Origin: Watersipora subatra
Lineage: Eukaryota > Bryozoa > Gymnolaemata > Cheilostomatida > Watersiporidae
Length of the DNA stretch: 64,000 nucleotides
Direction: 5' to 3'
NCBI RefSeq assembly: GCF_963576615.1
Contig: NC_088716.1
Span: 55,995,415 to 56,059,414, forward strand
Positions 1 through 13,900 of the stretch are shown piece after piece; position 1 is the stretch's first letter, and each line of letters starts with the position of its first letter. Under the pieces are notes generated by a model. The model made no database searches. It saw only the letters and a list, made by a program, of their open reading frames with translations, and had not been told where the DNA came from. A program made the position numbers and the translations under genes.

Positions 1-3000
1 GGGGCAGTTGGACCTATGGCTGAGGGCTCACACGCTCTTTATGTCTTGGCTTCTGAAACCGAGGTAGGTCAAACCTATTCCACAATTTTTTGAGTGTCTT
101 ATCTCTCTTTTCATGTTTTATGACTTGTTTGTATTCCCAGCCATGCTCTGCATTAATATAGCAATGCAAACAAAACTTTCTACTGTCAACATTTTTGTTA
201 TCACGGGTTAGATAAAATATTTTGTGTCACTCTACTGCACTATTTACCGTACTTGTCAAGGAAAGCATCCTCTTAAACAAAAGTTCATTCTAGTCTGAGA
301 AACCTTTTTGATTTCCACAATTGAAAATTGTGTAGTCGGGTAGTAACTTTTCGTCTGGTCTCAACTCATGACTGGCTAAGGCTTATTCATACTATCTGTA
401 CTTGGTTGATTTATAACCTGTGTCAGCCGACTAGACCTTTGTATGGTATAAAGCATGGCTTTGTATGGTATAAAACATGGCTGTCGAGTAGTTCTTCTTG
501 CGTGTCACCTTATGCATCTATCATTGCTGCTATTCTCTAAATCTTCCTTTACACCTTTCCCAACATCGTAATCTAGCAGTATAAACAGCTCTTTCATATC
601 ATGAAAATGGACCCCAGCAAACCATCCATTGACAGACATGCATGTACATGTATGTGATAGTCTAGTCACTGGTCCGTGTTAGTTAACAAAATCAGACAGC
701 ACTCTTTGTAACGACTATTTCTTAATTTTCAAATGAGTTTATAAACATTAGTTAGTTAAGGTTAAAAGATAGTTGGTGGTAGAAGATCATCTTGTATCTC
801 TGGCCAACTTATTAATAATATATCTCTTAGGTTAGCTGATAGTAGAAGTTGATCTTCTATTTCTGACCTACTTATTAATAATATATCTCTTAGGTTAGTT
901 GATAGTAGAAGATGATCTTCTATCTCTTACCTACTTATTAATAATATACCTTTTGGGCTAGTTGATAGTAGAAGATCACCATATATCTCTGTCTTTATAG
1001 CTCCGAGTACCTTCACTGCCGTAGCATACAACTCACAGTTGCTTTAATTACCCTTTCATCCCATTTAACCATTAATAAGTGCTGTCATTATTTAGATATG
1101 CAAGAAACCAGCTAATCTCTCTCATGTTGAAGCAGCCAGCATTCCATATGCTGCCTTGACCTTCTTAGCATGTCTTCGTGGAGCTTGTAGTGCAGCTACA
1201 AACCCAAAAGACAGCAGGTAATAAGTTGACCGTGGAGACATACTTGGAGCAACAAAAATGAATATGTTGAATTTACAAGTATCGTCTGCTAAGTTTATCT
1301 CCACTGTTTTTTATATTTCTAGAGTGCACATAAATGCTGCAGCTGGAGGGGTCGGTTCTTTTGCCCTTCAGTATTTAAAGGCTATCGGATGTGAGGTCAC
1401 AGTCTCCGTGTCTAAAGAAGCTGGAGAGGTCATCAGTAAGTTTAATCCAGATCACATCCTTGACTACAAGTCAGATGATTATCAGCAGCAGCTGGCCAAA
1501 GTCGCAGGGTGAGTAGATTTATATTGGGACTTTCGCGGCTACTCACTTCTCTGTCAAAACTGTTAATTTTTATTCAGTCATGTGTATGTATGTGTGTATG
1601 TATGCTGGATGTTAAAAAACCTTTACAATCGTTTTATTTTTTTTCTTAATTTATTCAAACTACGCAAAACACGTTTCTCATGATATGAAATTTGAAAGTT
1701 AGAATGGTAACTGTTCTTATATGTTAAATAAAAGTAAATTTTTTGTGCAAAAATTTTTATTACTTGGGCAACACCAGGCATTATCCTAGTGTATTTATAA
1801 GGTATTGTGTACGATTGCACAATTTCAAGCTGCCTTCATCCTTTGACCTGTCATAATATTTCAGGATCTACCACATCATGTTTACTGAAATTCTCAAAAC
1901 TCTTTCTTGTGCAGTATGCCTAGATATAATCTTTATTGGTGTTTGATAATTATTTTTCATCTGTTATTCTATTAGGTAGTTGAAAATAGCGTTTCTATAT
2001 CCGTGACGGAATTTCTAGGCAAAGTCATTTCTAGTTTTGACCTTCATGGCCAATCAACAACTTGCCCATACTTATTATTTTACTAAGTCGGTTGCAGATC
2101 ATCATCAATTTTTCAGACATGTTATTTAGTCAACTATTACTATAAAGCATGTAGTCCCCTAAGATTAACAACTAAAATAAGAGACACAAGAAGACTGTAT
2201 TCTGAAGCACTTGTGACCACTTGTCAAGCTTCACTGAATCGACTTCAGTGACAAACTGATTAGTATGACTTGTAATAAACATGTTGTTCATACATGTAAA
2301 TAATGAAATTTGCGTATCTTCATTTACAAAGGTGTATGCTAAGTTGTTAGCAATGCATTCGCATGTGAAACAGAGGCCATTGAACTCAGTAAATTTTGTT
2401 GCCTCTTAAAAAAGGGGCATAAACATGTGAGCAATACAAATACTATGTTATATCAAAGTCATTAAATATTGCCAGAACACATTTTCAGAACATGTGAATG
2501 CTTAGGAATATAGAAATAGCGATGGAAGATGGTACAGCTAGTGGAAGCTGTACATGGCTTACAAATAGATACAAGAACATGGTACAGCTAGTGAAAGCTG
2601 TACACGGCTGACAAATAGATACAAGAACATGGTACGGCCAGTGAGAGCTGTACACGGCTGACAAATAGATACAAGAACATGGAACAGCTAGTGAGAGTGT
2701 ACACGGCTTACAAATAGATACAAGAACATGGAACAGCTAGTGAGAGCTGTACACGCCTTACAAATAGATACAAGAACATGGTGCGGCCAGCGAAAGCTTT
2801 ACATTGCTTAAAACTGAATAATCCTTACTCTCAGTTGTGAGCATCAAAGATCTGAGAGCAAGAGCCTAGTTTACTATTCTGTACTAACTCAGCTCACCCA
2901 CTTCTTCACTTGTTACAGCTGTTCATGTTATACTTAGTAACCTTATTAACTTAGTACAAGGTACTAAGGGGGGGGGGGTGTAGCTCTTTCTCGGAGTCAA

Positions 3001-5152
3001 ATCTGATTACCATATGAGGACTTTACGGTCTCTAGCTAAAGTATTCTTATTGAAAAGGTTTTCTTTTGATGAGTTGATGTAATTTCATTTTTAGATTCGA
3101 CTTTGCTTTTGACTTTGCTGGGGATGAGTCTGCCCTCAGCGCTGTGAAAAAAGATGGCCACTTTGCAACTATCTCTCATCCAGTCTTGCAAACTTTTGAC
3201 CAAAAAGGACTTTTAGCTGGAGCACTTTCCGTCTTCTGGGCGGTTAGACAGAAGACAAACAAGGTGAATTTCTTCATCGAGTCTGCCATCATGCGCTAGA
3301 GTCTCATAGAAGTGTCAGTACGCTGAGATCACCTAGATATTTGATGATATTAGGACCGGTCTTTTTGTAAAGAAGCAGTAGGTTTGCGGTTTTACGTTAA
3401 ACTAAAAATATATCAAGTCAGCAGCTCAATATTGCACAGGAGTATTATTATTATAGCCTTGTATAACTCATAATTTTCACAAAGCAGTGTTCCATAGCAG
3501 AGTAATCCCAATTGCATGCAGTACATATTAGTCACTTCAGCATTATTATCTAGTTCAAGCTGCCATCAGGCGTGCAACCGTTCTTTAATGCCGTCATAAA
3601 TTCAATAGAATCAATTTTATCAAAGACAGAATGTTTCTTCAATATTGTGAAAGCTAATATCTACTCAGACAGTATTGATTGTATCTTGACCGTATGATGA
3701 CCTTAACATCTTGAGTCACTGTCTCTTGTCATTTAAATATTGCAACCAGTTTAAAATTGAACAACTATAGGTATAGCTAGTTGTAGCTATATATTACGTA
3801 GCAATCAATCAGACCAAGGTTCATCCGCCCTTGTTTAGTCAACTTCAATACCGACTAATTTAACCTAATCAAAGAGCCTGAGCACGGATGTTGTCAAATG
3901 TTTTAGGTGAAGAGTGAGTTTGGAGTCAACTATAACTGGGTTGTTTATTCTGAAAATAAGGCAGCATTGGAGGAGGTCAAATCTCTAATAGAAGAGGGCA
4001 AGGTCAGCTAAGTTCAACTATTTATTACTACCGAATTAGAATCTGATACAAACTAGATTGTAATATTTAGTGGGATTATTAAAGGCTTGCGTTACCAAAA
4101 TACTCATAGACACTGAGCAACCATCCTATTTTATGTTGTTATGGAAGAGTTTACTTGTAACAAATAGTCTGTTTCTAGTCTGGGCTTTCATGTAGGTGGC
4201 CGATTGAGGGTAAAATAAAACTATCTGGGCTCTTATATACCGGTAGAATAAAATGAGATTCCTGCATGTATATACAACAAGGCAGCTGACATGTAGTACT
4301 GACTAAAACACTCAAAGAGATTTTGTAGTGGTTGTAATACTTTCCTTGAATGGAAATTTCCATAAAATTTACAAGCTGCGGAAATTTTTCAAAATTATAA
4401 CTAAGGTGAAACAACTCCTGTAACAGCACATTATTGTTGCAGAAATATCCGTTCACTCAAAATATTACAGCTGTCATACTTGCTCTCCACTATTCCTAAT
4501 TTTTATAAATGATAGGCCAAGCTTACCATTCAGTTTTACTGCATAATCAGATGACACCTAATAGCAGTATCATCTTACATTACTAGAACTTGGCTATAAC
4601 ACTTCTTTACAGTTATTAAATAGGTGATAAAATCAAACAAAATGCTAGATAAAATTATAAAAGTCTCAATTTCTCCTTTACAATAACCAAAGTAGACTCT
4701 AAGTTTGTCTAAAACTTGATAAACTTAATAGAAACTTAACAAAACTGCCATTGCTGAGCGTGGCATTCAATGATATGCTCACTTGGTTACCTAGTACCTT
4801 TGACAGTTCATTGCAGGTGACTTGACACTCAACACCATGGTTTAAGCAGGTTATCATAAGTTAGATACTCTGCAGACTTGAGTAACTAGGAAAACCTTTT
4901 GGTTCAGCCATGTGATCCATATATAGAATATATTAGAGGATATCATCCATGTAAAGTTTATGTGCTCCTTAGAATATTAAACTGTCTATTTCATAGTTTT
5001 CATTTCACTCAATTTAGTCTCCTCTTTTATAGATTAAACCCCTTATTGATGAGGTATTCCCTTTTGATGAGGTTCCTGCCGCATATACTAAGGTAGGCAC
5101 TGGGAAATGCAAAGGAAAGGTAGTGATTGATGTTGAAAGCTCCTCCTCTTGA
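1..5152 (+). CDS. RTN4IP1: RTN4IP1-like mitochondrial NAD(P)H oxidoreductase, 5' end outside window
   Basis: Zinc-free medium-chain dehydrogenase/quinone oxidoreductase of the RTN4IP1 (OPA10) type, known as a mitochondrial NAD(P)H oxidoreductase. Six exons join in phase: 1-63, 1096-1217, 1323-1508, 3095-3263, 3907-4002 and 5033-5152 (stop TGA 5150-5152). All introns are GT-AG. They give the last 251 residues. Visible signs are the nucleotide-binding motif NAAAGGVGSFALQ in exon 3, the family's DYKS strand (HILDYKSDD), the DFAFDFAG strand, and the C-terminal run GKIKPLIDEVFPFDEVPAAY followed by GKCKGKVVIDV, where RTN4IP1 has GHARGKTVINV. The N-terminal targeting sequence and catalytic N-lobe lie upstream. 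Intron 3 holds a 50-bp tandem repeat and a Helitron-like remnant. No canonical AATAAA is close to the stop. A related MDR subfamily cannot be fully excluded, but the C-terminal half matches RTN4IP1 best. Confidence 0.88.
790..990. repeat. ~62-bp tandem repeat, about 3.5 copies
   Basis: Diverged direct repeats in intron 1 of the RTN4IP1-like gene. Each carries ATTAATAATATATCTCTTAG followed by GTTAG-TGATAGTAGAAG and a TGATCTTCTAT block. Copies are spaced 62-64 bp. Confidence 0.75.
1600..1790 (+). mobile_element. Degenerate 3' end of a Helitron-like element
   Basis: This intronic segment is collinear with the last ~190 bp of the element at 43445-44184. Shared blocks are the CCTTTACA start, a CTTAATTTATT run, CTCATGATATG, TTTGAAAGTTAGAATGG and TTATATGTTAAATA. 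It ends in a GGGCAACACCAGG stretch and CCTAGT. It lacks the 5' part, so it is an old truncated copy in intron 3 of the RTN4IP1-like gene. Confidence 0.55.
2527..2790. repeat. 50-bp tandem repeat, ~5 copies
   Basis: The unit runs GGTACAGCTAGTGGAAGCTG ... ACAAATAGATACAAGAACAT. Each unit holds a short inverted repeat (TGTACAGCT/AGCTGTACA type). It lies in intron 3 of the RTN4IP1-like gene. Confidence 0.85.
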
Positions 5153-7954
5153 CTCTTCAATAGTCGTTACGCTTACACTACATCTCTTTAATAACTGGTC
5201 AGAGGAAGAATGTCATTTGTACATGAGTAGACAACTCTTATCTTACGTTATGGTGCTATGGGTCATACAAACATTTCAGTAATTCAATGTTTATTAGTAG
5301 TTCAGCTCTATGTCAAATACTTTAACTTATCTGGTTTTCTGTTTTGTGAATATTATCTTTTGCTGTCACAAGTTGAATCTCTAGTGCGATATTAAGTGGA
5401 CTTGAATGAACTTTAACTCTACGCATTTGGCAATGTCTACTACCAACTTGTTTTTGTTTTTATAAACGAATGACAATGTTGTGTTATTGTTTATAAATTT
5501 ATGTTATTATATATTATTGTTGGAGCTATGAGACACGGGTCTGACATGAATTGCTGTCCGTAAGTAGTGTCTGTAACCGGCTTAAACAATGAGTAATCAA
5601 AATTGTCACAATACAAATTGTGAGTTCAAATCTTCCTCAGTACTATGACAGATGATTGCCTTATTCACTAATCTCTCCATCTACATAAACTTATCTTTTT
5701 CACTCTCTTCAACTCTTTCCACTCTTCAGCCTCATTTCTTTTCATGCTAAATGATTACTTTTTCATAGTAGGCCTATTAATTTTAATAACACTAATACGC
5801 ACCATACCTCTTTCTTTTTTTATTATATCCTTCTTGTTCATCACATTACTCTCACATATCTACACCTGTGACCGGTCCTGACTACACTGTTTGTTTTTCC
5901 TTACCTGCAGCCTTTATTTTTCCTATACCTATATCAGATTTGCTGTCAGGGCGGCCATCAAGAATTCTCTTTTGGGATTAGTTGTTAGAAGTGTCATGGA
6001 ATTCATAATGGAGAGGACGGTGGATGCCAGGGTTTATTTCTACTTCCATGTTCAATCCTTCTAGGCAAAAGCAAAGTCTACTATGCTATCAAGAACTGGT
6101 TGTTTGCAATGTAAAAAAGTACAAATGTGATTCAGAGTTCAAGGTATTCAATGATGATAGTATTTTGAGTAGTATTAAAACATATGACTAGTGACAACAT
6201 CTGACCAAAAGAGGCTCTTGTTTTTTGTTGGCTAGTCAGATTTTACCAGAAGGACTCATGCATTTGGTAAACATGTATTTAACATTGTTTTATGAGCTTT
6301 TGTAAAAGCTATTTCATGATTGACATTTGAGTCTAAAACTATTTATAGGAAAGACAACTCCATACATGGCCATCAATTTTGTGTTTGTTAAACTACAGTG
6401 CGCTAGTCGCAGATTATTCGTATACTGTACCTAAAAACAGAATTAGGTCATAGGTGTTTATTACCCTGGTGTTGATTGGTTGTTGCAATTAAAGGATGTG
6501 AGTTATATGCTTACTTGGCATGCTCACCAAATAGGCGTTCATGAGTTAACTTATGGTGTTCTTTATATTTCTACTCTTCAGACTCAATCACCGCCAACTT
6601 TAAAGAATATGACCAATAGCATATGACACCACGCCATGGCTTGGTGTGGAAGTAGAGTGACACGCCAGAGCAAGTTGTAACGCGTTTGATTAAACAGAAG
6701 ATTTAAAATTCAGATAGACTACGTTATAATTTTATGAACCTTGATAACCAAGACAAAAGTTTATGCGCCATACCTTGGAGTGTACAATTGCACTTTGGAG
6801 TTTACAATTGTACTTTGGAGTGTACAGCTGTACCTAGGAGTTTACAATTGTACAAAGATAGTAAAGCTGTACAAAGATAGTAAAGCTGTACAAAGATTGT
6901 AAGGCTGAACCAGAATTGTATGAATGTCGGGATAACAAAGCTCAGGTGTCTTAGTCAAACTTACAATTCTGAGTCGCAAGATCAAATAATTTTCACTTTT
7001 AACTCTTTCGTGCCTAGAAGCAAATTTAAATGTATTGAAAGAACTTGTACTGCGGGGAGTTATAAAATAATTGTTTATACTCAGAGCAATGAAGTTACAT
7101 ATGCTGCAAGCCATTGAATAGTAAAATATTGATTTGCAGATCTAATCACTGGGGACTTGAAATAGTCTACTGTAGAAAACTAATAATTAGCACCAGGAAA
7201 TTAGCTAGAACATCGAATGACTTCTTTTAATGTTTCTAATCTAGTATCTATATTTTTCGTTGCTTTGTTTTTTTAAATAAAATATGTAAATGGCTTATTT
7301 TTACTTTAAAAATAGAAAATGGTAATTTTTTAAACAAAAGTGAATTTTTTTAACATAAAGGCAATAACAAGTATGACAATGAACTTAGTTACCAAACGTT
7401 TGTAAAAGACATTTGAAATTAGGGCAATATACCATACAAATATGATAGCCTTTGGACCACACTGACTGCACCTCAAGTCTCTAAAGACTCATGTTTCCAC
7501 AAAATAGGTAAACATCCAAAATTGTTGTAATTCTGTAGCATAGCTGACCATGCCAAGCAGGCTCAACTATAATACAATTGTTATGAACTTGTAGGATGCT
7601 TGTGATTGGCTAGCGGATACACGTGACTGGCTAGTCCAGTAACAGTAATTGGTTAAAAAAATGAAGTATTTTTTGGCTAATAAAATCCATTTCAAACTTT
7701 TAAGCGTTGGTTATCATTCCTTCGCTATTCAGGACTCCTGTAAAAACCTGAGGCCTCCGTTTTGTGCTATAACACAAATCAAAATTTTTTACCTGTTCCA
7801 ACCTAAAATGCGACAGTGTTTTCTTCCAACACATGGCGCTAGTTAATATGCATTCATTTCATTTGCCGGAGATTATTGACTGATCTGAGAGTGAACTAGC
7901 AAACACGTAGTCGTGCTCTCACCTCTGTCTCTCTGATTATTATAGCTGTACGAT
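5153..7954. other. Intergenic region between RTN4IP1-like and Ly6-like genes
   Basis: AT-rich with no supported gene. Open stretches near 5880-6060 and 7650-7850 have no start, splice context or family resemblance I can name. It contains the short repeat at 6771-6905. The promoter of the Ly6-like gene should be near its right end, but no TATA box is convincing. Confidence 0.5.
6771..6905. repeat. Short diverged tandem repeat (~24 bp)
   Basis: Repeated blocks of the form TTGGAGTTTACAATTGTAC, then a change to GTACAAAGATAGTAAAGCT units. It forms a small intergenic minisatellite. Confidence 0.65.
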
Positions 7955-10900
7955 ATGAAACCTTGGATACTATTTTGCTTTTTTTTACCTTTTTTGATAG
8001 AGTACGTCCTTGCAGGCTCTGCACGGATCTTGAGTGACAAAGATGAATATGCGCGTAAGTAAGGAATTCCTACTGGAATTGTACTTAGCAACATTTAATG
8101 CATTTATATATATAATTGCAACTAAGGTGATATTACTATATTATTAAATAATATAGTCAAATAATACTAAAATAAAAGAGCTCTACAAGAACTTGGAGCA
8201 AATAGCAATAGTTATGTAAAATAGCTGTACTTAACTTGCAGCTACTGCCAGTTTCATGACTGCTGTCAATCTTCAGGCCGCTACTAAAATTCAAGGTGGT
8301 GACCGATTTCCCGCCCGAGGTAAGGGCGGTAAATCAGTCACCTTCTTCAATTTTAGTAAAATAATATACATGTATATGTATATATATATATATTTACATA
8401 TATATACATATATATAAATTGTTTCCTCACCCCGGTTAACCCATATAGGTGGTAATTTCTGCTCTAACTCGGGTCTCCTACCAGAGACCTGGGAGTTTGA
8501 GCACTCGCCTCAAGATCTTAGCTGTTCCTAATAGCGCACTTTTCTGCAACTCACCTGAGTTGATTGCTGTTGGTATTTGGGCAAGCCACATTTTATGCGC
8601 CGGTGTTATTGCGCCCAGCAATAACACATATATGCTGTTTTCTATCTTTTATGGACAATTTCAGCTAAGTGCCTATTTAAGTCTCTGAGTTACAGTACCT
8701 AGTTTGCACTTATAAGACTCTGTAATTACACCAGCTTACGCGTACACCACTATTTGTGAACATTGATGATGACATGTTCTCCTGAAATGCCCTCAATAGT
8801 GACTTCATACTCAACGGCAGCACCGTGTAAAGAATTACAAAATGGTCAGCAGTGACTTTAAATGTTTCAAATGTCTGAAATGCTTCAGATGTTGTGGGTG
8901 CAATCAATAGATCAATTTTAATGCCTACAGCTTGCTTGCATATAGCCTCATGTATGTATGTATGTGTTGCTATGACTCATTATGTCACTACAAGTGACAT
9001 AATGACAACACAAGTGACAAAGCACACCTGTATGTGTTGATTACCAAGTATTATCAATATTGTCACACTATCACTACAAGTGACATAATGACAACACAAG
9101 TGACAAAGCACACCTGTATGTGTTGATTACCAAGTATTATCAATATTGTCACACTATCACTACAAGTGACATAATGACAACACAAGTGACAAAGCACACC
9201 TGTATGTGTTGATTACCAAGTATTATCAATATTGTCACACTATCACTACAAGTGACATAATGACAACACAAGTGACAAAGCACACCTGTATGTGTTGATT
9301 ACCAAGTATTATCAATATTGTCACACTATCACTACAAGTGACATAATGACAACACAAGTGACAAAGCACACCTGTATGTGTTGATTACCAAGTATTATCA
9401 ATATTGTCACACTATCACTACAAGTGACATAATGACAACACAAGTGACAAAGCACACCTGTATGTGTTGATTACCAAGTATTATCAATATTGTCACACTG
9501 TCACTACAAGTGACATAATGACAACACAAGTGACAAAGCACACCTGTATGTGTTGATTACCAAGTATTATCAATATTGTCACACTATCACTACAAGTGAC
9601 ATAATGACAACACAAGTGACAAAGCACACCTGTATGTGTTGATTACCAAGTATTATCAATATTGTCACACTATCACTACAAGTGACATAATGACAACACA
9701 AGTGACAAAGCACACCTGTATGTGTTGATTACCAAGTATTATCAATATTGTCACACTATCACTACAAGTGACATAATGACAACACAAGTGACAAAGCACA
9801 CCTGTATGTGTTGATTACCAAGTATTATCAATATTGTCACACTGTCACTACAAGTGACATAATGACAACACAAGTGACAAAGCACACCTGTATGTGTTGA
9901 TTACCAAGTATTATCAATATTGTCACACTGTCACTACAAGTGACATAATGACAACACAAGTGACAAAGCACACCTGTATGTGTTGATTACCAAGTATTAT
10001 CAATATTGTCACACTAAGGATGATGTGGAAGCACCATGAGATGTAAGTCTTGCCTTGACTAGTTCAATTCTGAGAGCCTATGAGGAAATGGGTGGCTTGA
10101 ATATATTCTATCAATTTTTTAAACCAAACCTAATCATTTGGAATTTTAGAACAGCTAGCATAATTGCAGTCAAGCCTTGAAATACAAAATTAATTAGCTT
10201 CGAGATCTCGAGAAGCAGCTGTCTATTGAACCTAATATTCCCTTAGGAATACGCTATAATTGGTTTAATTTGTACCACAGCACCAAAAATCATATGATCA
10301 CTTTTTAAAACATACTGTAAGTACTGAAACAAATATATTATATAGCATCATGTAAAATAATATATTATATAATGCTATGTAAAAGAATATATTATATAGC
10401 ACTATGTAAAAAAATATATTATATAGCACTATGTAAAATAATATATTATATAGCACTATGTAAAAGAATATATTATATAGCACTATGTAAAAGAATATGT
10501 TATATAGCACTATGTAAAAGAATTTATTATATAGCCCTATGTAAAATAATATATTATATAGCGCTATGTAAAAGAATATATTATATAGCACTATGTAAAA
10601 GAATATATTATATAGCACTATGTAAAATAATATATTATATAGCACTATGTAAAAGAATATATTATATAGCACTATGTAAAAGAATATATTATATAGCACT
10701 ATGTAAAAGAATATGTTATATAGCACTATGTAAAAGAATTTATTATATAGCCCTATGTAAAAGAATATATTATATAGCACTATGTAAAAGAATATATTAT
10801 ATAGCGCTATGTAAAAGAATATATTATATAGCACTATGTAAAATAATATATTATATAGCACTATGTAAAAGAATATATTATATAGCACTATGTAAAAGAA

Positions 10901-13900
10901 TATGTTATATAGCACTATGTAGAAGAATTTATTATATAGCACTATGTAAAAGAATATATTATATAGCGCTATGCAAAAGAATATATTATATAGCGCTATG
11001 TAAAAGAATATATTATATAGCACTATGTAAAATAATATATTATATAGCACTATGTAAAAGAATATATTATATAGCACTATGTAAAAGAATTTATTATATA
11101 GCCCTATGTAAAAGAATATATTATATAGCGCTATGTAAAAGAATATATTATATAGCACTATGTAAAAGAATATATTATATAGCACTATGTAAAATAATAT
11201 ATTATATAGCACTATGTAAAAGAATATATTATATAGCACTATGTAAAAGAATATGTTATATAGCACTATGTAAAAGAATATGTTATATAGCACTATGTAA
11301 AAGAATTTATTATATAGCCCTATGTAAAATAATATATTATATAGCGCTATGTAAAAGAATATATTATATAGCACTATGTAAAAGAATATATTATATAGCA
11401 CTATGTAAAATAATATATTATATAGCACTATGTAAAAGAATATATTATATAGCACTATGTAAAAGAATATATTATATAGCACTATGTAAAAGAATATGTT
11501 ATATAGCACTATGTAAAAGAATTTATTATATAGCCCTATGTAAAAGAATATATTATATAGCGCTATGTAAAAGAATATATTATATAGCGCTATGTAAAAG
11601 AATATATTATATAGCACTATGTAAAAGAATATATTATATAGCACTATGTAAAAGAATTTATTATATAGCCCTATGTAAAAGAATATATTATATAGCGCTA
11701 TGTAAAAGAATATATTATATAGCACTATGTAAAAGAATATATTATATAGCACTATGTAAAATAATATATTATATAGCACTATGTAAAAGAATATATTATA
11801 TAGCACTATGTAAAAGAATATGTTATATAGCACTATGTAAAAGAATATGTTATATAGCACTATGTAGAAGAATTTATTATATAGCACTATGTAAAAGAAT
11901 ATATTATATAGCGCTATGCAAAAGAATATATTATATAGCGCTATGTAAAAGAATATATTATATAGCACTATGTAAAATAATATATTATATAGCACTATGT
12001 AAAAGAATATATTATATAGCACTATGTAAAAGAATTTATTATATAGCCCTATGTAAAAGAATATATTATATAGCGCTATGTAAAAGAATATATTATATAG
12101 CACTATGTAAAAGAATATATTATATAGCACTATGTAAAATAATATATTATATAGCACTATGTAAAAGAATATATTATATAGCACTATGTAAAAGAATATG
12201 TTATATAGCACTATGTAAAATAATATATTATATAGCGCTATATAAAATAATATATTATATAGCGCTATGTAGAAGACCAAATGTAACAAAAAATAAACTA
12301 ATGAAGTAATGATCAACAATAAAAAGATTTTATTGTTATTTTGTTTTAGTGATATGCAAATTGAGCTGTTGTTTTGGCAACGATTAATTATAAAGGTAAT
12401 CATAAACACTTGTAACATAACTCACACCAACTTACTCTAACTTACACCATCTTACACCAACTTACACTAACTTACTCTAACTTACACTAACTTACACCAA
12501 CTTACACTAACTTACTCTAACTTACACTAACTTACACCAACTTACACTAACTTACTCTAACTTACACCAACTTACACTAACTTAGTTTAACTTACACCAA
12601 TTTACACTAACTTACTTCAACTTACACTAACTTACACCAACTTACACTAACTTACTCTAACTTACACTAACTTACTCTAACTTACACCATCTTACACCAA
12701 CTTACACTAACTTACTCTAACTTACACTAACTTACACCAACTTACACTAACTTACTCTAACTTACACCAACTTACACTAACTTACTTTAACTTACACCAA
12801 TTTACACTAACTTACTTCAACTTACACTAACTTACAACAACTTACACCAACTTACACTAACTTACTCTAACTTACACTAACTTACACCAACTTACACTAA
12901 CTTACTCTAACTTACACCAACTTACACTAACTTACTTTAACTTACACCAATTTACACTAACTTACTTCAACTTACACTAACTTACAACAACTTACACCAA
13001 CTTACACTAACTTACACCAGCTTAGGCTAGGTAAAGTTTAAACTAACCAAGCTTACATTGTTTATTATTTTTAAATTTTCATGTTGTATAATCAATATTT
13101 TAGCTTTTTGCGCTCAATTAAGAAACTGCAGTGATTTCTGAAACTTTTAAAGTCATGCGCTGAAAATCATCTTAGATACCACGTCAATTATATGCTCAGA
13201 CTTTACATAAATTGTTAAAAAATTTCTATGAGATGATCATAAGGAGGTTTACTGCTATGTAGACGTAATGATAAGTAATGTTTGAATTGTACTCATACAC
13301 AGAACTGAGAAGAAATATTGTCTTTGTTGGTTTCATTAGTTGGTGAAACTCTTGTTTAACATGCAGTTCTGTTTGTCTCTGTGAATATGTCAACCACCAC
13401 TTCTAATCTTACAGTAATGCCAAGGCCGTCGTTAACTAGAAAACTAGTCTTTTGCTCATCACCGACCTCAAATGTTTGATGAAATAATTTAATGATGCAA
13501 ACCGGTCATATACCTGAGTGATATTGGTAATAGTGATCATTAGTAATAACCAGGACTGCACAGATTACTCAGTTTCATTTAGCAACTGGCTGGAGCCTTT
13601 GAAGGAGCTCAGACTAGACTAATTACAATCAGCTTGCACTCTTTTTTGTAAATGCAAATGGCTAGCCTTAACTGTTTAGAATCATTACAATTCTGAATTA
13701 TTCAAACTCATCAAGTTTGGCACTCGTCAATAATAACCAGATATGTGAAAGGAAAGACCCGAATGCGTTATACATGTCCAACACAATAATTCAGCGTCTA
13801 GGGAAATTATACTGTTTTAATAATTGAATATTGTTTTCAAATTTTGTTTACTTCTAGTTTTAAAATGTTGAAAGTTTTAGTTCTAACACCTTTCGCTTCT

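Noticed and set aside
5950-5988. Possible extra last exon for the RTN4IP1-like gene (GGHQEF)
   Set aside because: The exon at 5033-5152 already encodes the conserved GKxxGKVVIDV end and a stop, so no further exon is needed.
8449-8688. GC-richer 79-codon frame
   Set aside because: No splice context in phase with the Ly6-like gene and no recognisable domain; probably an old repeat.
10298-12418. Very long open frames (645 and 706 codons) on both strands
   Set aside because: They are created by a 27-bp repeat whose length is a multiple of three and whose unit lacks stops in one frame per strand; they encode only nonapeptide repeats.
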